DNA of 64,000 bases, from positions 57,816,288 through 57,880,287 of the forward strand of contig OZ023270.1 in assembly GCA_964006375.1 (NCBI GenBank), given 5' to 3'. The notes beneath the pieces were generated by a model. The model did not search any database and was not told where the DNA came from. It saw nothing but the letters and a program-made list of their open reading frames with translations. Each line of letters starts with the position of its first letter. Within the stretch, counting starts at the first letter, position 1. This document shows positions 37,720-47,925 of the stretch, piece after piece. The translations under genes were made by a program, and so were the position numbers. The stretch comes from Tillus elongatus. Lineage: Eukaryota > Arthropoda > Insecta > Coleoptera > Cleridae.

Positions 37720-39602
37720 CAGTGTGACACACTTAAGATGAAGACACGCCTGTATTTTCTTTGTTTTTAGATATAGCGATTCCGTTTTTTGTGCAGATGT
37801 AAAACGTCATTAGCCTGTTTGAATAGCCTACCCACTTCATATTTCAGATGTCAACCCAGTCTACTATGATTTCAGAAATAGGGCCGGTTCTCTACATTTC
37901 TCGATGCGTTGGAGATATCAAAAAAAGTTACCTTAAAAAGTTATTCAGAATTCAATTTTCACTGCAGATACAGAGTTTAAAGTCGAAATTCGAATTTTTA
38001 CTTTTTTTGTAATATTTTAGTCAGTCCAAATTTTTCATCAGATTTTAACAGGTAGATTGCCATGTAAACAACAAACGTCGTCAATATCAAAAGAAAACAA
38101 TGGTATGTGATTCATTAAACTCAACTTAAACATAAACTCTAACAAAGGTACAATTAAGTTGAATATAAAATGTAGTCTGTATCAACTAGCCCACCTTCAA
38201 GCCTGATGCAATTTTCGATCCGTTTACGATTATTGTTTTAAACTTTTCTTGGTTCTGCTATATTTATTTCGCGGCAAGCCTGCCTTATTTTCTCGCAAAG
38301 TTCCTCGCGACTTTGGAGCCTTTCTTTGTACACCTTATTCTTAACAGAACCGCAGAAATAGAAGTCCAGTGGCGTAATGTCAGGAGACCGAGGAGGCCAC
38401 TGTTCAAAAGGACTATTCCTGCCAATCCATCTTGATGGAAAATGTAGATTTAGCCAATTTCTAACTGAGAGTTGTGCACCGTCTAATTGAAAATACATAT
38501 CTTGTCGCAGGTCGATACAGTCCCATAATTTATTATTAAAAAAAATGAAGCAATCCATAGTCGTTCAAGGTATCAAATCAAAAAAAAGGACCAATTAGTC
38601 TGTCCCCTAAAATTACTCACAGCGTATTGACTTTTTGTGAATACTGGGCTTTACAATTGACAACCCAGTGAGGGTTTTCAGGAGAACAATATCTGTAATT
38701 TTGGGCAGATACTATTCCATTGGTAGTGAATGTTGACTCGTCTGTAACTAAAATTTTACTTCAAAATTTTCTAACATTCAGAAAGTTACCTTGGGCCCAA
38801 AGGCAATAGTCTAATCGTTTCAGCTCATCACCTTCTCTCAAAGAGTGCAGAAACTTTGGCTTGAAAGTTTTTATTTTATGACGCATAACGCATCTTATAA
38901 TTTTTTTCTCTACTCACACCCAATGCAACAGGGATTGGCTCGAGTTGAAGCCAAGATTATACTATCATCATTACTTCTTCTATTTCTAGCAGGCGATATA
39001 TTGTTGACCACACTTCCCGTTTGAGACAATCGTGCATGCAGAGCTTCTGCAGTTCCGTGCCTAATTGGATTTCTCTGTGGATACCTGCGATTAAATTCAT
39101 CAGCAACTTCTCTGCTGTTTCGAACACCATCACCAAACAATCTTATTAATTCAGTTTTTCTCTTACACTGAGACGTTCAACAGGCAATTTGCTGACAGAC
39201 TCACAGTTAATGTCAACTTGACATTTATTTCAATATTTTACAAGGTGCTAATTTGTTTCTATGGCAATCTACCTGTTAAAATCTGATGAAAAATTTGGAC
39301 TCTGTCTACAAATTAACAAAAATGTAGAGCGTCGAATTTTGAGTTGAAACTCTATATCTGCAGTTAAAATTGATTTATAAATAACTTTTTAAAGTAACTT
39401 TTTTTAATATCTCTGAAGCATCGCGAAATATAGAGAACCGGCCCTATTCCTGAAATCATAGTAGGCTGGGTTTCTGAAATTTGAAGTGAGTAGGCAATGC
39501 AAACAGGCTAATGACGTTTTACATCTGTACAAAAAAATGAAATCGCTATCTCTACAAATAAAGAAAATACAGCCGTGTCTTCATCTTAAGTGTGTCACAC
39601 TG
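37720..39602 (-). mobile_element. DD41D-like Tc1/mariner transposon with 350-bp TIRs, inside D1
   Basis: TIRs 37720-38070 and about 39255-39602 are inverted copies starting CAGTGTGACACACTTAAGAT, flanked by TA on both sides (37718-37719 and 39603-39604). The element is 1883 bp. The very long TIRs match the architecture of the 24-kb element, but the sequence is a different family. Confidence 0.95.
38238..39140 (-). pseudogene. DDE_3 transposase, degenerate
   Basis: 39140-38910: HTH part, 'NSREVADEFNRRYPQRNPI' and 'RLSQTGSVVNN'. The centre is broken. 38558-38238: 'DMYFQLDGAQLSVRNWL' (second Asp), 'WIGRNSPFEQWPPRSP', 'DITPLDFYFCGSVKNKVY' (third Asp, canonical PD.TPLDF), 'ELCEKIRQACREIN'. The usual DGAPPH has decayed to DGAQLS. 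Same superfamily as the copies at 2, 24, 53 and 62 kb. Confidence 0.88.
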
Positions 39603-40559
39603 TAAGAGGCAATTTCATTTGATCCGTTCGAATATTCATTTTCAGTTCAGCAATACGACGTGACCTTTTCAGGATTAATCGCTTCTTTGGAGTAGCCTTC
39701 GAGAACCGTAAAATTATAAATGTAGAATTCGCGAACATAATAGGCAACTTGGTCAGGCAGTTTAGGAAAGCATTGGTTTTTTTTTGGTAGTCGAAATATA
39801 GACTCAGTAAAGACTCATAATGTTCCCGTAATAAGTCGTAAAACGCTTAAGGTCTTAGTTAATGGATACGTTTCTGAGCCATAAAATCATAGTTTGCTCT
39901 TTCCCGAGAAGCAGCTCTAAGTCAAAGCACGTGGACCAAACATCCTGTGGGAGGTGTTCTGAACACAAAATTATAATTGGTAAAGTAGCTTTCTTTTACT
40001 GAAATAGGCTAATCATAGAGTCTCTACAATTTTTTCATAACCAATTCAGAAGGAAGATATTTCCGTGCTGTGCGCGACCGACAGTAGTGAGTTTCTACAC
40101 GCTTCAGTTTGTGAAAAAAGGCCATTGTGCTTCGTTTTTTTTTTTTCTTCGTGGTTCTTCTGTCGCCACCCCTTCTTTCTGTTGGCGTTTCTCCATGAAG
40201 ATGAATTTTTTTAGTTATTTTCCTTTATCTGAAACTGGATACACCAAGGACCCCAACAAAAGTCTCGAAACAAACGGGCACCATTTCATTCTTTGAGTTT
40301 GTAATAAAATACTTGGTTGGGTTCTCCAAATTATACCTATTAGTAATCTTCAGTAAAAACTTATCTTAAACAACTGTATCCTTTCTGGAATAAAATCTGG
40401 TGTGAAAAAAAAAATCAGCTCTCGCATATTCATGGAACTGAACCTTAATTTACCTTCTCTATGTTTGCATTGAGGAGGAGCGGGTAGGTCTTTTGAAGCA
40501 TATCTAAAACAAACAAAGCTTATTGCAGTCAGATGATACAAAAATATATAGGGAATAAC

Positions 40560-41107
40560 AGAAATATTATTATTATTCTTGACCCTCTCAGGTTTTCAAT
40601 TCGAGAAATCTTTCATTACTTTTTTTGTCTTTCACCATCTCTGCATAGTTAGAGAAATGTACGCAATTTAGGCAAAAATTCTGCCTAAACATAATTGCAA
40701 ACGCGGTTCAATATTTTGAATTTCGGACTTTTGAAAATAACTTTAATTCCTTTTAAAACTTCAAATAAACACTGCACATTCACTAAAATACAACAACAAT
40801 CCAATCGCCGCCTATCACACAGAGCCGTCGAACACCTTACAGACACTACACAGAGGTGAATGTTTAATCTTCCTATTGGTCAGAATGGAGATTGTAAGTT
40901 ATGTAACTAAGCAGGCTGTGAAGATTGTGACTTTTGCAACCAACCACATATTTTATTTGGGATTTACTACGTGAAAGTGAATTTGAAACTGAAAAACGTT
41001 TTTGTTTGATAGGCCTTTAAATTCATTTGTTAACCATTTCGCCTTGTTGTATGTATAACCCAGAAAATCGGTGAGAACTATTGTTTTAGCTATGGATTCA
41101 TCGACAT
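40560..41107. other. No recognised gene; inverted repeat at its right edge
   Basis: AT-rich. About 41000-41045 is the inverted copy of about 41110-41160 (shared 'gaatttaaaggc' and 'tatcaaac'), probably an inverted partial copy of the PLE that follows. Confidence 0.5.
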
Positions 41108-42861
41108 AAAATATAGCGAAATGGGTAACAAACGAATTTAAAGGCTTGCCTATCAAACAGAAAAGTCTTTCAGTTTCAAACTCACTTGAATTTATTAATA
41201 AAGTTAAAAATATTAAATTGGTTGAACGTGGATTTTTAATATCGTTTGATGTGACCTTGTTGTTTTCCAGTGTTTCGTAAAAGAAACGCTAACGTATTTA
41301 GACGATTTGTTAAAAATTAACAACATGGATAAAGAGGTCTGCAAGGAATATATATTTAACAAATCTTTACATGAATCAGAATATTTTTCGTTTCAATAAT
41401 GGTTTTTTTAACAAACCCATGGCACAGCAATAGGCAACCCCCTTCCCCAATCATTGCAGACTTTTTCATGAGTAGATTCGGAGAAGACCTAGAAAATGAA
41501 AATGACTCATTTCCTAGTGTATGATTTCGTTATGTGGATGATGTTTTTGCAGTGCTTAATACAAATGTATGCAAAGTAGCTTATTTTACTGCCAAATTAA
41601 ACAGAAAATTTGCGTTTTCTTGTTGTATTTATCATTAAAAATAGAGACACTTTAGAATTTGACATCCACAAAAGGAAACCATTGTAAAAACTATATAGAC
41701 GTATTCATGAGACGCCCCTGATCTGACGAGTTAGAGGGTGGCAACATAGTGAGCTCGCTTTGTGTAGTTTGTAGTGTCAATAATTTTAGTATTGTTCTTT
41801 GTTCTTAAGGCTGAGATATCCTAGACGAAGAAGTATCTCGGACAAAGATAGAAAATATTATCCTGACCAGTGCTGCTCAATGTCTTGTACTAAATATTTC
41901 CTTGAAAACTGTATGATTCTATCTAAAGTCTTACTAAGTTGTGCTACTTCTCAGAAGGTGGCGTCTTTTTCAGCTTTTGTATTTGTAGAAAGGTGGTAAT
42001 AATTTTGCCTTCAAAAAAAGCTACGTTGCCGGTTGTCTACTCTTTTGTTTACAGGTCACCCGAAGACGTGACGTTGACAAAATCGAATAGACATATATTA
42101 GAACGTGACGTCAACGCGAATATTAAATTGTCTCTTTCCCATCTAAATTAAGTTAGGGTAGTAGTAGTGTGTATATATTTGTTATTGATAATTGTTAATA
42201 TATTGTATTGTAGTGTATATTGACAACCACTACTTCGAGTGGCATCTCGATTGACTCATACTCATATTTCCACAAAAAACAGCTAGTTTGAATTTTCTGG
42301 TTCATAGATTAATACAATTTCCCTTAAATAAAGAAAGACACAACAGAGAATTTGAATATATTAAAAATGTAGCTAAGTATAATGGTTACTCTGTCTGCTT
42401 AGTCAAAAATTAATCAATAAACATAAAACAAAGAAAAGTTTAGCGGAAACTACGACCATAGTATAATCTTATTTATGGTGTGCTACGACTTTCAGAAAAG
42501 ATAAACTAGACAAAACCGTTCTGTATTAATAGCATTTTAGAGAAAGCCAATTTACAGCTAACATTTTCTACAAAAAATACATTAAAAAATTTGCTAGGTA
42601 ACCCAAAGGATAAAGATAAAACCACAGAAGTGTCGGGAATTTATGAAATAATGTGTAAGGATTGTGAACCTAAATATACTGAGAAAACTAAAAAAACTAT
42701 TGAAACTAGATTTAAAGAACATTTAGCGCAAATAAGATACGGCACTATTGATAAGTCATGTATTCCTCAGCATATTTGGGATAATAATCATAATGTGGAT
42801 AAAGAAACTCTAAAGTTAATAAAAAGTGTCAGACAGTCGCGTCAGTTAGATGCTTACGAAA

Positions 42862-42941
<80 letters not shown>

Positions 42942-42958
42942 TTAGAAATTTGAACAAA
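41108..42958 (+). pseudogene. Penelope-like element ORF: RT and GIY-YIG endonuclease
   Basis: Decayed PLE polyprotein. About 41108-41280: 'AKWVTNEFKGLPIK', 'SNSLEFINKVKNIKL', 'GFLISFDVTLLFSSV' (first RT Asp). About 41415-41560: 'IIADFFMSRFGEDLENEND' and, after a stop, 'FRYVDDVFAVLN' (catalytic DD). After broken sequence, 42591-42870 carries the GIY-YIG domain: 'VSGIYEIMCKDCEPKYTEKT', 'KTIETRFKEHLAQIR'. The second half of the motif is degraded: YTEKT where YIGQT is usual. The frame runs through a (TA)n array and then 'RNLNKNVSMNSPVLC'. GIY-YIG next to a YVDD RT is diagnostic of PLEs. Confidence 0.85.
42863..42939. repeat. (TA)n array inside the PLE coding region
   Basis: 77 bp of TA between 'LDAYES' and 'RNLNKN' of the PLE frame. 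Confidence 0.97.
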
Positions 42959-43217
42959 AATGTTTCGATGAACAGTCCGGTTCTATGTAGTCTATTGTTC
43001 GAACTGTTGTCTTAATAATCAGTGTGTCCTTCTTAGAAGGAATATTTGATAACGCCAGATAGTATTACAGACGCAGGTATACAGTTTTGATTACAGCGGC
43101 GTAAGACTCAGCAGTGGGGGGTCTGTCTATATATCTTTGTAGAGGATGCTGTTTTCAACTGCTTGGCAACTAACATATAAATAGTAGTTATAGTCTTTAT
43201 TCGCTTAGTTTGTTCAT

Positions 43218-43258
43218 CTCTCTGATTACGCTAACTTTGTTAGCAAAACGATCGTAAG
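43218..43258 (+). ncRNA. Hammerhead-like motif downstream of the PLE
   Basis: CTGATTA at 43221-43227, one base, stem GCTAAC-TTT-GTTAGC (43229-43243), AAAAC where GAAAC is expected, a GATC loop closed by AC/GT, and A at the cleavage position 43255. Flanking TCT/AGG could form the start of stem I. The core G12 is replaced by A, so it is probably inactive. It is closely related to the motifs at 50707 and 51169. Confidence 0.5.
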
Positions 43259-43395
43259 GTCTAAAAATCGGATTGTGATGAATTGGGTTCTCCAAATTAT
43301 ACTTATCTTATAAGGTTATCGGACAAAGAAATGTTTGCTGATAGTGTAGAAACCTAGGTGATCAATGTGCCTTGTTTGCTTCTATTAAAACTGGG

Positions 43396-43748
43396 TTGCT
43401 AAATATGAAAGTGGCTGATGAAATATCAAAGACGAGCACCGCTCTGGAAGTCTAATTTTTGTGACCACTTATGATACATTGCTGCCATCCATAAAATGGT
43501 CTTTAAAGAGCGACGACATGGGCTGATAGGTATTATAGTTGTACATTTTCAATGAACGTGTATTGGTCATTTTTTACTATGACTGGACAACTGGAACGTT
43601 TTTAGATAAATTGATTTGTAAATGCTTAAACACTAAACAAAAGCACACTTGTTTTACAATGCCAAAGGAAATATGTCACCGTTTTGAAGCGATTCCTTTA
43701 ACTTTTTTGACCACTTTGTCACTATGAAATAATGAGTATATCACTATA
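43396..43748 (+). pseudogene. mariner copy A, left half
   Basis: Runs 'MYIFNERVLVIFYYDWTTGT', 'FEAIPLTFLTTLSL', resembling the HTH-to-DDE linker of mariner transposases. It stops at TATA (43745-43748), where the DUF7869-type element D2 is inserted, and resumes at 47415. It is a near-duplicate of 47926-48280. Confidence 0.75.
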
Positions 43749-43945
43749 CTGCACTGTTAAGGATAAACGTCGTATATACACATTTATAAGTTTTGAGTTA
43801 TTGAAGAAATACTGATTATAATTGTGCCATCTTAATTATTTTTGTTTTTCTTGGTAAAGATATTGAACTGCATACATTTTCGGTTGCTGAATTTTATTAT
43901 ACATTTATTTTTTACATTTTCAGATTTTGAAAGAGTTTTTTGTTA

Positions 43946-44006
43946 GTTACGACACATTCGCCTAACAAATATTTATAGAAATATTATTATCTATTAGTGT
44001 CGTATT
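43946..44006. repeat. Subterminal motifs of D2, left side
   Basis: A diverged TTACGACACATTCGCCTAAC at 43947-43966 and a further GTGTCGTA near 43998. They echo the TIR core GTTAAG-N7-GTCGTA. Confidence 0.55.
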
Positions 44007-45092
44007 CAGAAATAAATAAGTATTAAGAAATAATAGTCATAATAAATAAAGTCATATTTCTGTGTATATTTCTAATATAACAGATGTCATATAAGTACAT
44101 GAAATATGAAATAGTTGTGTATTACATAAGTATAAAATAACTGCTAACTCTACTTAAGAAAACTTAAAACAACGTAAATGAGTTTCAATATATTTTTGTC
44201 TAAAATTTGTTAACAAAATAATTTAAATAGGTAAACAAAGTAGACTTTTTAAATTTATTCATCGTCTGCAACAGGTTGTGTTGATATGGGTAATTTTTTC
44301 CAAAAATTTAGTCTGTTATTAGGAATATTTCCACTAAGTTTGGTTGATAAAGTATTCTTTTTTCCTTGACTTACACCATGACATTCTGCCTTACAGTTTG
44401 GCTTCGAAATTTTACCTGACTTGATATGACCTGACCTGTGCTTGCAGAAAGTTTAATTCTGTTATAGCATCGTCTTGATTAAATTTGAGGTTGTAGGACA
44501 AAGTATGCTTTCCACGATTGAATATCACCTGCAACATATTGATTAAATATGGTCTTGGATTCGTTTTTCTTAATTTATATTGCGAGGTCTTATCTTCTTA
44601 CTCAAAAAATTGATAAAGATTCATTTCTATCAATGTAACTCTAGACGAGTTTGCTCTTGGCACCGCTTCTTTGAAATCTTCAAAATCAAACATTTTCTTC
44701 ATCCGCCTCAGGGACTGTTCTACCTGGTGATGAAATGCATCAGCCGACATAAATGTATGTCCGAAGTATTTGTGAGTAAAAAAAAATTAATGCAACTTCT
44801 TCTGTATTTACTATATACACACAAAAACTGAAAAGGGTCCAGTTTTGGTTTTGGGCGAAACAATTGTCAAGCCGCAAAACAATATGTTAAGCATCTCTCT
44901 TATCTAACAGAAATGCATAGAAGGCACTAATGATATCTTCTTTGTTGCGTCCCGATAACGCCTCATGCCAAATTACTGATGTGGGATTTTTTTTTGCTTT
45001 TTGCCTATCGGTACAATGCTTTCATTAAAGGCTATTATTCGTGATACAAAAATCACCTCCTTAAACATTTCACAACGAGGTAGCATATTTAC

Positions 45093-45148
45093 CTAAAAAG
45101 AAATAAAAATTACTAAGTGAAATAAAGATAGTAGGTACTGAAGCTTTA
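45093..45148 (-). other. Short GT-AG intron in the D2 gene
   Basis: On the minus strand 'caaaag|gtaaagcttcag' opens it and 'ttctttttag|gtaaatatg' closes it. Splicing joins SADLQK to VNMLPR, the continuous wording of the family. The length is typical of small insect introns. Confidence 0.7.
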
Positions 45149-46024
45149 CCTTTTGAAGGTCCGCAGAAAATGTTAAAGTATTAGGATCACTACCTTCAGC
45201 ATCAATTTGATATTGCTCTCTCGCAGATGTTACTTTTTCAATGTGTTTATTCCATATACAACACTCTTCACAATTATTTTTTAAATTATCAGGATCATGG
45301 TTGGTGTTACTTTTATGCTTTTTTGACGTCTCACACGTAAAGCACTTCTCATGCCCAAGGACTGCAAATGAAATATTCATTTGGCTGACGACCTCTATAT
45401 AGATAATAGGAAAATTGTATAGTCGAATGTTTTTCCTTGAACTCGTTAAACATCATCACAATCGTGATATCACTCGGGAGATATCTCCTATTGGGAGCAT
45501 GCGCTCTCCGGTAATGGGAAATGGTTGGATTGAATGTTTCTATATGCTGTCTAATAACATGAAGATCTATTTTATTTGAAGGGGTGCAGCTACCTTGTCG
45601 AGGTTTTTTAACTAATATTTGTGAATTGTCTGTCTTTGTGAGTGCACTGTGGATAATTCTATCATTGTTGAGTGGATACGCAAGAGTGGCTAAAAAAATA
45701 TTTTACATACTTCGTGAATGTTGCCTTTGTCGTCCTTCAGCCTGTATTTATTAGTCATAGATCGTCGTGAATTTAGAGCTCTTTGTATTAGTGGAGTCTG
45801 TCATATTTAATATAAAATTTTTCTTTTCAGAATCCGTCATGTTCCAAAATTGAAAATTAATATTTGTACGATGATTTTCAGAAATGATTTTGGTGCATTG
45901 TTTCTTACATTTGATTCCACATGCTGGTTTAAGGGAATGTTTAATTATTTTCTCCCCTAGTTTTTGTTTTTTCGATCTTCCAATGAAACGGTGAACCTCT
46001 TCCATTTTCTAATTGTCCTGTTTT

Positions 46025-46026
<2 letters not shown>

Positions 46027-46104
<78 letters not shown>
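46027..46104. repeat. (TA)n array inside the D2 gene
   Basis: About 78 bp of TA between two coding stretches of the DUF7869 pseudogene; whether this is intron or exon is not clear. Confidence 0.97.
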
Positions 46105-46106
<2 letters not shown>

Positions 46107-47099
46107 CCATTCTGATTTCATATTGCTGAATTGCAGCATCAATCATGTTATTAATCAGTTCAGTAACAAAGTGAGTGTCAGGAAAAGAGCTACTCAGGTG
46201 AAAGTTTGCATTGTTTGCTGCTGGACAAATAACTATATTTTCTAGGACATTAATGGAACGCTTCTCAAATTTAATAGTTTCGGTTTCTGTTTCTAAACTT
46301 GATGTATCTGATGAAGGCAACTTAGAGTCTGGATCATCATTTTTTAAATTTCTTGCTCGTGTTTTGTATGGATAACTTTAAATGTAGCAATTGTATTGGC
46401 CAACTCTTTGTTTTTTAAAGCTAGTTGCACCATTCGCGTAGTTCTACTACTAAACTTGGTCGGGTCGATTATCTAAAATGTAGAACAGTTATTAAAATAA
46501 AATAAAATCTTAAATTTAAATTTTTAAAATAAAAAAATTAAAATTTTTAATTTTATTTAAATAAAATGTAGAACATTTATTTATAAAAGATGTTCGTATA
46601 AGATTTACGACCCTTAGAGACCATACCCTTTAGATGACATGAAAAGTTAGAAACTAAAGAAATTGTGTGACACCCTGTAAGTAGATCTAAAACTAGAAAA
46701 AAATAGTAAAGAATAAATATGCGCTTACCTCAAGTCATTCTAAAGATATACCCTCTAATTGGAGGGTAGTAATCTTAATCCAACACGGCGTGTGCAAACA
46801 AAATCACCATGTATATTTTAAAATCAATTAAACTACATTGGTAAACTCGGCTGAGCCAATTCAACAAAATTCGAACTTCTTTTGTGGAATTTATATAATA
46901 AATAAGTTACAAAATGTTTTTCTAACACTTAAGTAGTTGTAAATAATACTAACCTTGAGTAAAAACACTAAATAACCGCAGTAACTAACTTTTAAACAAT
47001 ATAAATCAGCGATGAGCGCCAAGAACCACGCCTTGATAATTTTTAGGTTAGGTTATTCACTTTTGTGGCTCACACGTTAAAAAGCGCGCCATAGACATT

Positions 47100-47408
47100 G
47101 TTAAGTAGATTTGTCGTATTTACTTCTATGTTAATAATTTATGTCGTATGTACAAAGTGTTAAGGGAATTTGTCATATCTACGTGTGGATACGACACAAA
47201 GGCTTAATACGTTGTAGTTTGGACGTTTTGTATTAACAATGTGGCTACAATTGTACTTACGATATCTGAAAAATGTATTCCTATGGTTGTTTCTGCGGTA
47301 ATTACGACATTTAAGCTTAACAAACAGATGCATAAGCTTAATCTGAAGTGATACGCCAAAAAATCTCAAATTTCATGAAAGTTACAGTTACGACGTTTAT
47401 CCTTAACA
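47100..47408. repeat. Subterminal motif cluster of D2, right side
   Basis: Five copies of a 19-20-bp motif, GTTAAG-N7-GTCGTA, in both orientations: 47100-47118, 47159-47177, inverted 47189-47210, inverted 47302-47321 and inverted 47389-47408 (the TIR itself). Some copies carry one or two changes. Probably transposase-binding sites. Confidence 0.75.
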
Positions 47409-47414
47409 GGGCAG

Positions 47415-47925
47415 TATAATTCAGAGATTGAACAGTAGGTAATCGAAAGAGTGAAAGGATTCCGGTTCTCCCTGACCCAAAAGTTCGGCGTTCCAAAGTC
47501 GACTGGCAAGGTTCTTGCTTTAGTTTTCTGGGCAAAGATGGGATCATTCTGCCAGTTTTTTAGAAGTAATGTAGAACTGAGACTACAGTATACTGTAGTA
47601 AGTTACAAATTAAATTACGTAAAAAAAATGTGGAAAAACGCCGTGGGGACGACCTAAAGCTGTGATTTTTTGCAAGACAACGCCCCTGCTCACAAGTTGT
47701 TGATTGTATTACAAACAATTTATAAAATTGGTTTTGAGTTGTCTAAACGCCCGCTTCTAACATTTAGCACCACCAGACATGATATATTTACAAAAGTCGA
47801 AAAACTTTTGAAATATAATCGATTTTCAGTAAATAACAGAGTCGTATATGCCGTCCAGTAGTTGTTTAAAAACCAAGATAATGATTTTTTGGCAACGTAT
47901 TTAGAATTGTGTTATGAGCGTTTTG
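47415..47925 (+). pseudogene. mariner copy A, right half
   Basis: Continues copy A after D2: 'GKVLALVFWAKMGSFCQFF', 'MQDNAPAHKLLIVLQTIYKI' (second Asp in DNAPAH), 'FTKVEKLLKYNRFSVNNRVV'. The SPDLAPSDY region carrying the third Asp has decayed. It ends at 'gagcgtttt', where the next tandem unit starts. Confidence 0.85.

Larger units (their letters stand above)
37062..40545 (-). pseudogene. DUF7869-type gene D1, interrupted by a transposon
   Basis: The family is widespread and multi-copy in insects, with no established function. Minus strand, N to C: 'REGKLRFSSMNMRELIF' (40.5 kb), 'NLENPTKYFITNSKNE', 'TPTERRGGDRRTTKK', 'RVETHYCRSRTARKYLPSEL', then 'LPDQVAYYVREFYIYNFTVL' (39.75 kb) and 'NEIAS'. 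There the DD41D-like element 37720-39602 intervenes. The text resumes at 37717 with 'VYDILSHKKLKAFQVVRLL', a QNKN-type motif, 'TVEIIFPVTEQSYIP' and 'DRVIGLIEKEIKIKEVVL'. It ends in a clean 156-codon frame (37532-37062). Several frameshifts. Removing the insertion with one TA restores the reading phase at the junction. Its own termini were not found. Confidence 0.8.
44257..46472 (-). pseudogene. D2 DUF7869-type protein (putative transposase), broken, with one visible intron
   Basis: Minus strand, N to C: '[20 protein letters not shown]' (46.2 kb), '[19 protein letters not shown]', 'FWNMTDSEKKNFIL', 'ISHYRRAHAPNRRYLPSDIT', 'HEKCFTCETSKKHKSN', 'CEECCIWNKHIEKV', 'NTLTFSADLQK'. A 50-60-bp GT-AG intron (about 45093-45148) follows, then 'VNMLPRCEMFKEVIF'. 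After a frameshift come 'WHEALSGRNKEDIISAFYAF', 'LDNCFAQNQNWTLFSF', 'GHTFMSADAFHHQVEQSL'. This motif series is the hallmark of the DUF7869 group. The conserved LDNC..QN.NW and GHTFMSAD.FH blocks could house an RNase H-fold catalytic triad, which is inference. Stops and at least three frameshifts are present. A (TA)n array splits the N-terminal part. From 43765 to 44257 there is no gene. Confidence 0.82.
43749..47414 (-). mobile_element. D2: DUF7869-type element with TIRs and TATA target duplication
   Basis: Left end CTGCACTGTTAAGGATAAAC (continuing GTCGTA); the right end is its inverse with one mismatch (TCCTTAACAGGGCAG at 47414), so TIRs are about 26 bp. TATA lies at 43745-43748 and again at 47415-47418. 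The sister mariner copy has the uninterrupted site (cac-TATA-attcag, 48274-48285 region), which fixes both ends. The element is 3666 bp and carries one minus-strand gene (44257-46472) and repeated subterminal motifs. This links a DUF7869 protein to a TIR DNA transposon. The superfamily is not one I can name. Confidence 0.85.

Noticed and set aside
45093..45380. Reading the 95-codon ORF to its stop as a protein end
   Set aside because: The last codons after SADLQKV fall in a GT-AG intron; the coding sequence continues at 45092.
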